Counted from the first letter of the stretch, positions 27,408 through 36,759 are shown. The stretch: DNA of 64,000 nt from Planctomycetaceae bacterium (GCA_041398825.1 JAWKTX010000008.1:310001-374000), one strand, 5' to 3'. Program-made: numbers and translations. The notes: generated from the sequence alone by a model not told the origin.

Positions 27408-27438
27408 TTCGACGGTTTTGCCGCAGAAAATATATTTT
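27408..27438 (+). promoter_or_regulatory. Possible trpS promoter with AT-rich palindrome
   Basis: A perfect palindrome AAAATATATTTT (27427-27438) lies in the pyrD-trpS spacer. TATATT (27431-27436) could be a -10 box with TTCGAC (27408-27413) 17 bases upstream as a poor -35. The match is weak at the -35. Confidence 0.3.
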
Positions 27439-27483
27439 GATTCATACATCCCACATTAGTTCATTGAACGAGCCAGTATTCCG

Positions 27484-28464
27484 ATGAGAGTTCTTTCCGG
27501 CATTCAGCCAACGGGGCGTTTTCACTGGGGCAATTATTTTGGAGCGATCCGTCAGTACATCGCTCTGCAGGGTAACGAACAATCGTTCTACTTTATTGCC
27601 GATCTGCATGCATTGACAACGGTTCGAAATCCCGTTGAGCTGGCGGACAATGTCCAGAATGCCGCTCTGGATCTGCTTGCCCTTGGGCTTGAACCGGAAA
27701 AGGCCACACTTTACCGACAATCGGATGTCCCTGAAGTAACTGAACTGACATGGTTGTTGATGACCATCACTCAGATGCATCTGCTGGAAAAGTGTCACGC
27801 TTACAAGGATAAGAAAGCAAAGGGCCTTCCAGCAGACGCCGGCCTGTTTGCATATCCGGTGTTGATGGCCGCCGACATCCTGATCTACGACAGCAATCTG
27901 GTTCCGGTCGGCGCAGACCAGGTTCAGCATATCGAAGTCACTCGCGACCTGGCTCAGCGTTTTAACAGCCTGTACGGCGAAACGCTGCAACTGCCGGATG
28001 CACACGTTCTTGACGCTTCGGCCAAAGTGCCCGGGGTCAATGGCGAGAAAATGTCGAAGAGCTATAACAACACAATCCAGATTTTCGACACACCCAAACG
28101 TCTCCGTAAGCGAATCATGTCCATCAAAACGGATTCGAAAGCCCTGGAAGATCCCAAGGATCCTGACACCTGTGCGGTTTTCGATCTCTACCGGTTGTTT
28201 GCCAGTGAACAGCAGCAGAATGAACTGGCGAATCGATACCGTTCCGGGGGCATGGGCTACGGCGAAGCCAAGCAGGCACTGTATGATTCTGCGATGGAGT
28301 ACTTTGGCAAATCGTTTGCCCGCCGCGAGAAGCTCGAAGCGAACCCCGCTGACGTTGAAGATATTCTGCAGGCGGGAGCCAAACGAGCGCGTGCAAAAGC
28401 TCAGGAAGTGCTGGACCGTGCAAGGACCGCCTGCGGACTCGCCTCAGGAAAAGGTCTCCGCTGA
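27484..28464 (+). CDS. trpS: Tryptophan--tRNA ligase
   Basis: 326 residues, the normal length for bacterial TrpRS. 'SGIQPTGRFHWGNYFGA' holds the HIGH-equivalent motif as HWGN, and 'VNGEKMSKSYNN' is KMSKS. 'LIYDSNLVPVGADQVQHIEVTRDLA' matches the tRNA synthetase class I TrpRS core. It charges tRNA-Trp in the cytoplasm. ATG at 27484; no strong Shine-Dalgarno. Codirectional with pyrD, possibly with its own promoter in the spacer. Confidence 0.96.
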   Translation: MRVLSGIQPTGRFHWGNYFGAIRQYIALQGNEQSFYFIADLHALTTVRNPVELADNVQNAALDLLALGLEPEKATLYRQSDVPEVTELTWLLMTITQMHLLEKCHAYKDKKAKGLPADAGLFAYPVLMAADILIYDSNLVPVGADQVQHIEVTRDLAQRFNSLYGETLQLPDAHVLDASAKVPGVNGEKMSKSYNNTIQIFDTPKRLRKRIMSIKTDSKALEDPKDPDTCAVFDLYRLFASEQQQNELANRYRSGGMGYGEAKQALYDSAMEYFGKSFARREKLEANPADVEDILQAGAKRARAKAQEVLDRARTACGLASGKGLR

Positions 28465-28582
28465 ATCTCGGTTCACAAAGCTGTCGGCGAGCGATTCGAT
28501 ACGTCACGTCCGGGCAGACGTTCTTCCCTGTGGAAGTCTCTTGTCTCTTCGCAAGATCGGTCGGCAGTCAGAATGGCAATTG

Positions 28583-28600
28583 CTGGTCTGATATGACCAG
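28583..28600. terminator. Hairpin between convergent trpS and YkgJ-like genes
   Basis: CTGGTC (28583-28588) and GACCAG (28595-28600) with a 6-base loop. Only three T residues follow on the plus strand, so termination is uncertain. Confidence 0.35.
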
Positions 28601-28610
28601 TTTGAGCGAG

Positions 28611-28919
28611 TTACTTGTCAATCCCTTCGTCCCAGCGTGATAACCGGCAAAGCGTGCTCCCGATTTCGAATGCCCGGCACGCATCCGGACGATATTCGTA
28701 GTTCCGACATCGACGTAGGTCCGGGTCAAACCAGACGCATGGGATCAGATCAAAGTGTTGATCGGCATCAATTCGCTGCTGGATCGTTTGAAGTAAACTG
28801 TCGGGAACGTTTCTGGCCGCCTCTTCGCCCGGTGCGAACGGAGGAACGGGCGTTCGCATGCAGCAGGCACCGCAACGATCACAGTTTTCGATCAAAGGGA
28901 GGTTTGCTCCTCCATCCAC
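28611..28919 (-). CDS. YkgJ-type cysteine-cluster protein
   Basis: About 102 residues from a GTG at 28917-28919; the frame stays open upstream, so the N-terminus is uncertain (AAGGA lies about 10 bases before the GTG). 'CDRCGACC' supplies four cysteines and 'CRNYEYRPDACRAFEIGSTLC' three more, with an intermediate 'IPCVWFDPDLRRC'. This is the CxxCxxCC...C pattern of the YkgJ/UPF0153 family, thought to bind zinc or an Fe-S cluster. Function unknown. Lies 87 bases downstream of the sigma54-type regulator, same strand. Confidence 0.8.
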   Translation of the reverse strand: MDGGANLPLIENCDRCGACCMRTPVPPFAPGEEAARNVPDSLLQTIQQRIDADQHFDLIPCVWFDPDLRRCRNYEYRPDACRAFEIGSTLCRLSRWDEGIDK

Positions 28920-29006
28920 GGGACACGATTCCTTTGCGTGACCGGCATCTGAATCAAAGGGCTGCGATTCGCAGCGGATTCTCTGGCTCAGGCTCCAGTT
29001 GAAACG

Positions 29007-30431
29007 TTAGTCGATACCGTATTTGCTGACCTTCTTCCACATCGTGACTCGGCTGAACCCAAGAATTCTGGCGGCGGCGGTCTTGTTGCCACCTGTTTCT
29101 TCCAGCACTCTAAGCAGTTGGTCGCGTTCTTCTCGCTGTTTTGGTGTCAGTTTATCAACCGGGATTGTTGCTGGCGCGGTGGACTTGATTCGCCGCGTTC
29201 CATCCGGCATCCGCTGGAAATTTCGTCGGGCAGAAGGATTTCGAATTTCGGAAGGCAGGTCGAAAAGAGTAATCCGGTTGTCTGCCACGGTTGTCATCGC
29301 GTGCTCGATCGCATTCCGCAACTCGCGCACATTTCCGGGCCAGTCATAGTCGAGCAACCGCTGCATGGCATCACGAGAGAAGCTATTGACGGCTCGTACC
29401 TGGCGTGAGGAAATTTCCCTGAGGAATTGGTTTGCGAGCAACGTAACGTCTTCGCGACGATCGCGTAGAGGCGGAAGTCTGATATCGAAGACATGGATTC
29501 GGTAATAGAAATCTTCCCGAAATTCACCTCGTGAAATCTGTTCCCGTACATCCTTGCTGGTGGCAGCAATAATTCGGACGTCGATTGGCACTGGCTTGTC
29601 ACTACCAACCCGTCGAATCCCGCGTTCCTGAAGAACGCGAAGTAGTTTGAGTTGCAGCAATGGCGACACCTCTTCGATTTCGTCAAGAAACAGTGTCCCG
29701 CCGTCCGCCGCTTCAAACATTCCAACCTGATCTCGGACCGCTCCTGGAAATGCTCCTTCGACGTGCCCGAAGAGTTCACTTTCGAGCAGTGGATCGGGAA
29801 TTGCGGAGCAACGAACCGCGATGAATGGTTTCGCGCGACGATCACTGACGGAGTGAATCGCACGGGCCGCTGTTTCTTTTCCGGTACCTGGTTCGCCACT
29901 GATGAATGCTGTTACGTCGGTCTGTGCAGCAAGTCTCAGCCGCCGATACACTTCCTGCATGGGCTGGCTGGCACCGATGAGCTGTTCGAATGCATCCCGT
30001 TGACACGTTTGCTCTTCGAGCATCTCGATCTTCTGGTATGCAAGAACAAACTCCGTGACATCTCTGAAGCATCCGATGGCTCCCTTCGGCTTCCCCAGAT
30101 CATCTCGAAGGAGACGGATACTTCCGTGAAGCTGCAACGCTCTTCCATCTCTTGCGAGCACTTTGTATTCCTGACGGTGCACACCGTCAGCAGTGCTCGG
30201 AGAGTGCGCACTCAGAATTTCAGGCAGTGACCCGAATCCCTTCTGCTGGCCTGCTCCGAGCATCGTGCAGGATCTGCCAAGAACGTCCTCTCGCGAGTAC
30301 CCTGTGATTCGCGTGGCGCCGTCACTCCAGGAAACAAATTCTCCCAATTCATTGACGGTGAAGAATCCCACGGGCATGCCATCGATCAGTTTGGCAAGCA
30401 GGGACGGGTCTTTCTGATAGTCGAGTTCCAT
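29007..30431 (-). CDS. PAS-domain sigma54-activator-like AAA+ regulator (GAFPGA variant)
   Basis: 474 residues. N-terminal PAS domain (about 12-130, 'WSDGATRITGYSREDVLG' and 'GAIGCFRDVTEF'), AAA+ core with Walker A GEPGTGKE (179-186), Walker B GGTLFLDEIEE (244-254), and a Fis-type helix-turn-helix at the C-terminus ('GGNKTAAARILGFSRVTMWKK'). Such proteins remodel sigma54-RNA polymerase at -24/-12 promoters. The L1 loop that touches sigma54 normally reads GAFTGA; here it is GAFPGA (226-231). It is the last gene of the metal-efflux run, 66 bases after czcA, and may regulate it; the signal would be sensed by PAS rather than a phosphorylated receiver. Confidence 0.9.
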   Translation of the reverse strand: MELDYQKDPSLLAKLIDGMPVGFFTVNELGEFVSWSDGATRITGYSREDVLGRSCTMLGAGQQKGFGSLPEILSAHSPSTADGVHRQEYKVLARDGRALQLHGSIRLLRDDLGKPKGAIGCFRDVTEFVLAYQKIEMLEEQTCQRDAFEQLIGASQPMQEVYRRLRLAAQTDVTAFISGEPGTGKETAARAIHSVSDRRAKPFIAVRCSAIPDPLLESELFGHVEGAFPGAVRDQVGMFEAADGGTLFLDEIEEVSPLLQLKLLRVLQERGIRRVGSDKPVPIDVRIIAATSKDVREQISRGEFREDFYYRIHVFDIRLPPLRDRREDVTLLANQFLREISSRQVRAVNSFSRDAMQRLLDYDWPGNVRELRNAIEHAMTTVADNRITLFDLPSEIRNPSARRNFQRMPDGTRRIKSTAPATIPVDKLTPKQREERDQLLRVLEETGGNKTAAARILGFSRVTMWKKVSKYGID

Positions 30432-30497
30432 GACGGACCTGTCAATTGATGAAGAAATTTCTGGTGAGCCCGAAGCGTCTTTTATCTGCGCGATGGG

Positions 30498-33400
30498 TTA
30501 ATCGTCGGATGCCTCTTCGCCCTCAACAAATGGGCGAGTGAACCAGGGATAGATTGCCGGTACCACCAGTGAAGTCAGAAGGGTCGATGTGACCAGACCG
30601 CCGATAACAACGGATGCAAGTGGGCGTTGCATCTCTGCGCCGTCACTTGTCGATATGGCCATAGGAAGGAAACCAAGACTCGCAACGAATGCGGTCATCA
30701 ATACCGGCCGAAGCCGTGAAAGCGCTGTTTCTCGTGTGGCCTGATCCAGCGGCATGCCGGTCTTGCGAAGCCGTTCGGCCGCGCTGACCCAGACGAGACC
30801 GTTCAAAACGGCGACACCGAACAGAGCAATGAACCCAACGCCCGCCGAAATGCTGAACGGAAAACCTCGCATTTTAAGCGCGAAGACGCCACCGGATGCG
30901 GCCATGGGAACCGCAAGGAAGATCAGCATCGCGAGACTTGTTGACTTGAAGGATGTGTAAAGCAGCAGAAAGATCATCAACAGAACAATGGGAGTGATCA
31001 TTGCGAGACGTTTGCTCGCGGACTGGAGGTTTTCAAAATCTCCACCCCACTGAATTTCATATCCGGTGGGCAGGTTCACTTTGCTTTCGACGGCTTTCTG
31101 TGCAGCCGTGACAAACGACGCCACATCCACGCCGCGGACATTGGCAGAAATGAACGTCCGGCGGCGGTTGGAGTCGTGTTCGACGGTAGGCGGTGTTTCT
31201 TCCGGAATCAGGTCTGCAAGTTCTCCCAGCGGCACGGGTTTTCCGCCGGCATCGGCGACCGGAAGCTGCCGAATCATCTCTTCTCTTCCACGCCAGTTTT
31301 CCGGAATACGGACCATGATGGGAAATCTTGCTCGCCCTTCGAAAATCGTTCCGCATTGACGACCTCCAAGCGATTCCACGACATCCATCACCTGTCGAGC
31401 TTCGATTCCGTACTGAGCCATGGCCTCACGCCGGGGCAGTATGGTCAGGGTGGCCAGGTTGGCCTGGTAGTCTGCTTTCACATCCACCGCGCCCGGTATC
31501 GTCTTCAGCACGCGTTCGATGTCTTTCGACAGGCTCGCCAGTTTCGTCAGATCATCTCCGTACAACAGCACAGCGACGTCGGCTTTGACTCCCGCTACGA
31601 GCTCGTCGACTCGCATTTCGATGGGCTGCGTAAATCCAAATGCCACACCCGGAACACGGCTATTCAGGGCATCGGACATTTCTTCAATCAGTTTTTCTCT
31701 GGTGACTCCAGGACGCCATTCGGTGTGATCCTTCAGAATGACCCAGACATCGGTTTGATGCACGCCCATCACATCATTTGCGATTTCTGGTCGGCCTGTC
31801 TTGCAGAATGCTGTTTTGACTTCCGGAAACTGAAGGATCTCTTTTTCAATGCGAGTCGACATGTCGATCGCACCCTCCAGCGTTGCGCTCGGAAGCCGAA
31901 CCGCTTCGACCAGTAAGTCACCTTCCTCCAGACGGGGCATGAATTCGGCCCCCAGATTTAATCCGACCGGAATACTGATACCAAACACGGCGATCGCAAT
32001 GGCGGTCGTGATATAAGGATGACTGATCGCCCGACTGACAATCGGGGCGTAAAGCCACTTGATCCAGCGAACCAGGAAGACATCTTTGTCTTTCATATGT
32101 CGCGGAAGGGCGAGAGAGGCCATCGCTGGCATGAATGTCATTGACAGGATCAGCGAGCCAGCAAGGGCAAACAGGACGGTCAAAGCCATCGGGCGAAATA
32201 ATTTACCTTCCGTCCCCTGAAGCATCAGGATCGGGAGATAAACGATGGAAATAATCAGCTCGCCGAACATCGTCGGTTTTCTGACTTCGATGGCGGCGTC
32301 GCGAATGATCGTCTTATGGTCTCGGCCATCATGATTATGGGATAACCGATGAATACAGTTTTCGATCATGATGACAGATGAGTCCACGATCAGCCCGAAG
32401 TCGATTGCGCCCAGGCTCATAAGGCTGGCTGTAATTCCAGTCAGTTGCATCAGATTTGTGGCAAACAGCATGGAAAGCGGGATCGCCAGTGCAGTAATCA
32501 GTCCGGCGCGAAAACTGCCGAGCATCATCAGCAGCACCAGAATCACCAGGGCTCCGCCTTCCACCAGATTTTTCAGGACCGTATGCAGTGTGCGACCGAT
32601 CAATGCAGATCGATCGTAGATCACTTCAATTTCGACTCCTTCGGGCATTGTCTCGCGTATTTCGTCCAGTCGAACCTTGACTCGTTCGACGACTTCGCGT
32701 GAGTTCTCTCCCACCAACATCATGACCAGCCCGGTCACCGCTTCACCTCGCCCATCACGAGTCACTGCGCCCTGACGAGTCATTGGGGCGATTGCCACTT
32801 CGGCAACGTCGCGAACCAGTATCGGCGTTCCATCTGCCTCACGGCGAATGACGATACTCTTCAGATCCTCAACGCCGGTGACAAGTGCCTGGCCTCGAAG
32901 GAATCGTTGTTCGTCGTTGTGGACGACGTAACCGCCTCCGGCCGCCATGTTGTTCGATTCGATGACGTTGAACAACTCCTCAAGTGTGATGGCATTGCTG
33001 TTCAGCAAAGATGGATCCGGACGAATCTCAAACGTCTGATAGAAGCCGCCGTGAGTATTGATTTCCGTCACACCGTTGACTTCTCGAAGCTTTGGTGCGA
33101 CTTCCCATTCGAGGATTGTCCGAAGCTGCATGGGCGAATATGTCTGTCCCTGAGCGTTTCGGACTTCGAACTGGAGGATCTCTCCCAGAGCCGTGGTGAG
33201 CGGACCGATTTCCGGTGTGCCATAGCCTGGCGGGATATTCGAGGCGGCGTTTGTCAGGCGTTCTGAAACCAGTTGCCGAGCCAGATAGATATCGGCACCC
33301 TCTTCAAAAACGATGGTGACGACCGATATGCCGAACTTTGAAACGCTGCGTACTTCTTCGACGTTTGGCAGTCCGCCCATCGTCGATTCAACCGGGTACG

Positions 33401-33596
33401 TCACGTAGCGTTCCACTTCGACGGGCGACAACGAGCCCGCGTCCGTGATTACGGTTACCTGTACGTTGGTCATGTCAGGGACGGCATCAATGGGCAGATG
33501 GACGGCCGCATTGATACCGGCAACGGCCATCAACAATGTACCTGCAAGGACCAGAAATCGATTTTCAAGTGTCAGTTCGATCAGGCGGGCTAACAT
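30498..33596 (-). CDS. czcA: Heavy-metal efflux RND pump, CzcA/CusA family
   Basis: 1032 residues, full length for the HME-RND family. 'AVHLPIDAVPDMTNVQV' follows the first transmembrane helix, 'GAIDFGLIVDSSVIMIEN' is the TM4 proton-relay motif (DFG..VD), and 'GVAVLNGLVWVSAAERL' the TM10 region. Twelve membrane segments with two large periplasmic loops are visible. It is the inner-membrane proton-driven pump of a tripartite system exporting divalent or monovalent metal cations from periplasm/cytoplasm. The adaptor gene lies directly upstream. Metal (Cu, Ag, Zn, Co, Ni, Cd) cannot be assigned without the ligand set. No outer-membrane channel gene is present in the window. Confidence 0.95.
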   Translation of the reverse strand: MLARLIELTLENRFLVLAGTLLMAVAGINAAVHLPIDAVPDMTNVQVTVITDAGSLSPVEVERYVTYPVESTMGGLPNVEEVRSVSKFGISVVTIVFEEGADIYLARQLVSERLTNAASNIPPGYGTPEIGPLTTALGEILQFEVRNAQGQTYSPMQLRTILEWEVAPKLREVNGVTEINTHGGFYQTFEIRPDPSLLNSNAITLEELFNVIESNNMAAGGGYVVHNDEQRFLRGQALVTGVEDLKSIVIRREADGTPILVRDVAEVAIAPMTRQGAVTRDGRGEAVTGLVMMLVGENSREVVERVKVRLDEIRETMPEGVEIEVIYDRSALIGRTLHTVLKNLVEGGALVILVLLMMLGSFRAGLITALAIPLSMLFATNLMQLTGITASLMSLGAIDFGLIVDSSVIMIENCIHRLSHNHDGRDHKTIIRDAAIEVRKPTMFGELIISIVYLPILMLQGTEGKLFRPMALTVLFALAGSLILSMTFMPAMASLALPRHMKDKDVFLVRWIKWLYAPIVSRAISHPYITTAIAIAVFGISIPVGLNLGAEFMPRLEEGDLLVEAVRLPSATLEGAIDMSTRIEKEILQFPEVKTAFCKTGRPEIANDVMGVHQTDVWVILKDHTEWRPGVTREKLIEEMSDALNSRVPGVAFGFTQPIEMRVDELVAGVKADVAVLLYGDDLTKLASLSKDIERVLKTIPGAVDVKADYQANLATLTILPRREAMAQYGIEARQVMDVVESLGGRQCGTIFEGRARFPIMVRIPENWRGREEMIRQLPVADAGGKPVPLGELADLIPEETPPTVEHDSNRRRTFISANVRGVDVASFVTAAQKAVESKVNLPTGYEIQWGGDFENLQSASKRLAMITPIVLLMIFLLLYTSFKSTSLAMLIFLAVPMAASGGVFALKMRGFPFSISAGVGFIALFGVAVLNGLVWVSAAERLRKTGMPLDQATRETALSRLRPVLMTAFVASLGFLPMAISTSDGAEMQRPLASVVIGGLVTSTLLTSLVVPAIYPWFTRPFVEGEEASDD

Positions 33597-33681
33597 GGCG
33601 GGCTTTCAAACGAAGCTGCGCTGGGATGACTGAAATCTACGCAGTGATTCGGCTCATTGAATGGAGCCGGGATAGAGACAA

Positions 33682-35154
33682 CTACTCTTCACGCTCAAGC
33701 AGCATTTCGCTCTTCAGGACAAAGGCACCCGCAACGACAACCTGATCGCCCGCGTTCACGCCTGAAAGAATCTGCACATAATCACCCGAAGAAAGTCCGG
33801 TCGTGACGTCCACTCGGTGGAAGGTATTCTGGTCGTCCGGCACGAAAACAAACTTCTGAGAGTCGTGCTCCACGATCGCACTTTCCGGGACAGCAATGGC
33901 TTGCTTTGCTTCGCCGAGTGGCACTCGCACGGTCACATACATCCCCGGGCGAAGGGATCCATCCGTATTCCGGATGACCGCAATCAAAGGCACCGCATTC
34001 GTTGATGGATCTACTTCACGTCCAACAAAATACACGTTAGCGACCACGGGTGTCGTTGAACCCGGTGTCACAAAAACCTCAATCTCATCGCCAGGGTTTA
34101 ATGCCAGGGCACCACGATCCCGGTCTCGCAGATCGGCAGCTACCCAGAGCGTTGATGTGTCCGCAAGAACGAACAATGAATCGCCAATACTGACTCGTTC
34201 GGAAGTACTGAAGTTCTTCTGCTCTACAGTGGAGGCAAATGGCGCACGAACCCGCACCAGTGAAAGAACGCTTTCATCCATGTCCAGCTGATCGTCCGAA
34301 TAGACATCGGCCCCCACCTGCCCCAGCAGTGTTGCAACATTCTGTCGGCTGATTTTCAACCGGCGCTGGGCATCGTTCACTGCGACTTCTGCCTGTCGAC
34401 ATGACTGCCGTGCGTCAAAAATCAGTTGTTCCAGTGTTCCCTGTAATGATGCTTCTGCAGTGTCGCGTTCCGTCTGTCGTTCCTGCAGAACCTTTGCAGG
34501 GACGACACCTGTTGCAACGTTCTGCTGAGCAGACTTTGTCAGAGATTCGGCCAGCAACAACTGAGAGTAATTCGAAAGAATCTTTTCCCTCGCAGAGCCA
34601 AGCGAAACCCCACGCAGCTGCTCCTGAATCTGATCCAGCGGCTGTCGACCCTGAATGGCGCCGGCCATTTTCTGAATGCCCTGGCAAACCAGTTGTTCCC
34701 AGTCCCGCTTCTGTGTCACGATCGCCAGGTCAGCTTCTCGCTGAAGAACATCCGCGCGAGCGTGGCCGACTTCGGAGCTGTTGAGTTCCGCGAGAACTTC
34801 ACCAGCCTTCACGCGGTCGCCAGGTTTTACGTGGACACTGGTCAGGACGCCCGACGTTGCCACGCGCACTTCGATATGACGCTGGTCGTCGTACCGAAGA
34901 CGACCAGCTACCGTATTGAACGGTCTGACTGGGCGTTCCTGAACTCCTTCGACCTTGAGCGACGTGGCTGCAGCTTTCTCGTTGTTCAGTGTGACCGTCG
35001 ACGGCTGTATGTCGCCCGAGACCTCGGATTCAGTTTCCCTCGGTTCCATTTGTTCGACGACTAGTGGCTGAGGCTTCACTCGACTCCAAACCACGAAAGC
35101 GCCCGCGAACGCTGACAACAGCATTGCGCCGGCAATGGGGAGAATGTACTTCAT
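33682..35154 (-). CDS. czcB: Membrane-fusion adaptor, CzcB/CusB (HlyD) family
   Basis: 490 residues from ATG 35152-35154, which starts a signal-anchor 'MKYILPIAGAMLLSAFAGAFVVW'; the longer open frame to 35265 is unlikely. 'VATSGVLTSVHVKPGDRVKAGEVLAELNSSEV' is the lipoyl half-motif, a long helical hairpin (about 150-290) follows, then the second lipoyl half ('ASTVEQKNFSTSERVSIGDSLFVLADTSTLWVAADL') and a barrel and membrane-proximal domain. It bridges the CzcA pump to an outer-membrane channel. czcA starts 85 bases downstream, so they form an operon. Confidence 0.92.
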   Translation of the reverse strand: MKYILPIAGAMLLSAFAGAFVVWSRVKPQPLVVEQMEPRETESEVSGDIQPSTVTLNNEKAAATSLKVEGVQERPVRPFNTVAGRLRYDDQRHIEVRVATSGVLTSVHVKPGDRVKAGEVLAELNSSEVGHARADVLQREADLAIVTQKRDWEQLVCQGIQKMAGAIQGRQPLDQIQEQLRGVSLGSAREKILSNYSQLLLAESLTKSAQQNVATGVVPAKVLQERQTERDTAEASLQGTLEQLIFDARQSCRQAEVAVNDAQRRLKISRQNVATLLGQVGADVYSDDQLDMDESVLSLVRVRAPFASTVEQKNFSTSERVSIGDSLFVLADTSTLWVAADLRDRDRGALALNPGDEIEVFVTPGSTTPVVANVYFVGREVDPSTNAVPLIAVIRNTDGSLRPGMYVTVRVPLGEAKQAIAVPESAIVEHDSQKFVFVPDDQNTFHRVDVTTGLSSGDYVQILSGVNAGDQVVVAGAFVLKSEMLLEREE

Positions 35155-35445
35155 GATGATTGACCGCCTGCTGTTGACACAGCTTAAAAACTCAGGGCAC
35201 AGGAACCAGTTTTTGATCAGCGCAAGAATGAATTGCGCATTGTGAACGGGATTCACCACAGGCAAGTGGGCGGTGCGACGCGGTCAGGGCAGAGAACAGC
35301 GTGGACCACAAGGTTGATGGTCAACGCAGACGAACTCAGCCGGAAGGGAATCCTGGACGTGGGCACGAACAGAACAGAGACCGGACGACCTGCAGATTGC
35401 CGCAACGCTGGCTCAGGCGTGAGCCGAGCGGCAACGGAGCCGGTT
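35155..35445. other. Spacer between His-rich gene and czcB
   Basis: 291 bases on the path of a likely common transcript; nothing recognised apart from weak local GC-rich stretches. Confidence 0.35.
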
Positions 35446-35907
35446 CTAGATGATCGCGGTGCCGGTCACGGCCGCCAGCGACTTTGAAGGCAAGAGCGTG
35501 TTCAGGAAGGAGCCCGGAGCATTACTGATCGGAGGCTCAGTTCCGACTGACACTCTGAAGTCGAAGGATTCAATCAACAATCCCTCGTTTAGAACAGCAA
35601 CGTCATTTGCGTGCGATTCCGGAGAACAAATCAGCGAAAGCAGATCTTCCACCACATTCCGCTGGGGCGAATCTCCCGAGTGTTCGGGAAGGCTGCCGGG
35701 AGTCACAAGATGCCAGTGCCATTCAGTGAAGCAAACGGGTGAGGCCTCATGGAATGTGCGAATATGGGCAGCCTGAGCGGCGTGCGACTCTGGTGAATGA
35801 GAGTGATGGTGCATCATTGGCACAGGCCCGCGCCACATGCACAGGCACAGCATCAGGCGGAATGCCTGTTGATAAATGCCTGATTTGTTGTGGAACATCG
35901 AGGACAT
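35446..35907 (-). CDS. Small His-rich protein of the metal-efflux locus
   Basis: 153 residues, not recognised as a named family. After a weak hydrophobic stretch (about 15-28, 'AFRLMLCLCMWRG') comes a His-rich block 'MMHHHSHSPESHAAQAAH' and scattered His ('FTEWHWHL', 'PEHSGD'), 14 or so His in the first half. The second half is neutral. Location immediately upstream of czcBA on the same strand suggests a periplasmic metal-binding accessory protein. That role is inference. A coincidental open frame is possible, but the His block and position argue for a real gene. Confidence 0.6.
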   Translation of the reverse strand: MSSMFHNKSGIYQQAFRLMLCLCMWRGPVPMMHHHSHSPESHAAQAAHIRTFHEASPVCFTEWHWHLVTPGSLPEHSGDSPQRNVVEDLLSLICSPESHANDVAVLNEGLLIESFDFRVSVGTEPPISNAPGSFLNTLLPSKSLAAVTGTAII

Positions 35908-36207
35908 GCCAGTTCACTCACCGAAAATACAAGAGTCTTCTCAGATCTTCGCTCATGACAATTCGGGAATCAACCCCGAAGCAGCAACTTTGCCAACCTA
36001 TGTGATACTCGGCACACCTGGCTGTCGAAATTTCGCACATTAGCGCTAATTGTTCGATGAAAACCGACGACCGAAAAACCGGGACCGGCATGCAGGACGA
36101 CCGGAAGCCGTCGTGTTTTCAGGTCTCCTGCTCGAGCCAGTCCCGTTTTTCAACAGGCTGCTGCGCTCCCAAGCCAAGCAAATTGTGGACCGTTTCAGGT
36201 ACATGCA
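35908..36207. other. Regulatory spacer upstream of the metal-efflux locus
   Basis: 300 bases between the His-rich gene start and the end of the SRPBCC gene, both minus strand. It should contain the efflux promoter. Two perfect palindromes lie side by side (next entry). Confidence 0.45.
36026..36050. promoter_or_regulatory. Adjacent palindromes, candidate operator
   Basis: CGAAATTTCG (36026-36035) and ATTAGCGCTAAT (36039-36050) are perfect palindromes 3 bases apart, 120-145 bases upstream of the His-rich gene start. They could be a binding site for a dimeric metal-responsive regulator. Either alone is expected by chance in 64 kb. Confidence 0.35.
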
Positions 36208-36759
36208 TCACACATCGTCAATCGGGAACAGCTTCTTCATCTGGGTTTGTCGGTATTCGAAGATGCGTTTGACATCGTTCTTCACACAAAGCCAGTGTAC
36301 GAATCGTCCGCCCGGAACCCCGTAGTGAACCCGATCTGTCATTTTCACATAGTTCCCGACCTGCTCAAAATAGTGGGTGTGGTGCCACCACAAATAAGGC
36401 CCGCGAAGTTGCTCATCAACAAATCGAAACGGTGGAGCCCACTCACTGATTCGAGTCCGCCATTTGATTGGGATGCCGCGTAATTTCAGACGGTAGTCGA
36501 TGAGAGTCCCCTCCTGAATGACGATCGGCCGTGGCGTGGTTACGTGAAAATGAAGCCACTTCGGTGTGATCGTTTCCAATTGCATCGCATCGGAAAAGAA
36601 CTCAAAGACCTCGGTCAGGCTTCCGGAGAGGAGCTGTGTGGTTTCAAGCAGAAATCCAGCTTTGTCCGGATGCTTCGAAATTCGAACATCTGTTGAAAAT
36701 GAATCTGACAGCGTCGCTTTCGGACTGGCTGTCCGCGTGGTTGTTTCCATCAGGCTCAT
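36208..36759 (-). CDS. SRPBCC-family protein
   Basis: 183 residues from ATG 36757-36759, chosen because AGGAGAG sits 8 bases upstream; the open frame continues to 36915 without support. The core 'LLSGSLTEVFEFFSDAMQLETITPKWL' and 'FEQVGNYVKMTDRVHYGVPGG' follow the SRPBCC (START/Bet v1-like) ligand-binding fold found in planctomycete CDP-paratose-2-epimerase-annotated proteins. No catalytic residue can be named. It resembles the protein at 58179-58664, and the two are probably paralogues. Confidence 0.8.
   Translation of the reverse strand: MSLMETTTRTASPKATLSDSFSTDVRISKHPDKAGFLLETTQLLSGSLTEVFEFFSDAMQLETITPKWLHFHVTTPRPIVIQEGTLIDYRLKLRGIPIKWRTRISEWAPPFRFVDEQLRGPYLWWHHTHYFEQVGNYVKMTDRVHYGVPGGRFVHWLCVKNDVKRIFEYRQTQMKKLFPIDDV

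Noticed and set aside
35932..36050. Sigma54 (-24/-12) promoter for the efflux operon
   Set aside because: I looked for TGGCAC-N5-TTGC on the minus strand; nearest strings have wrong spacing.
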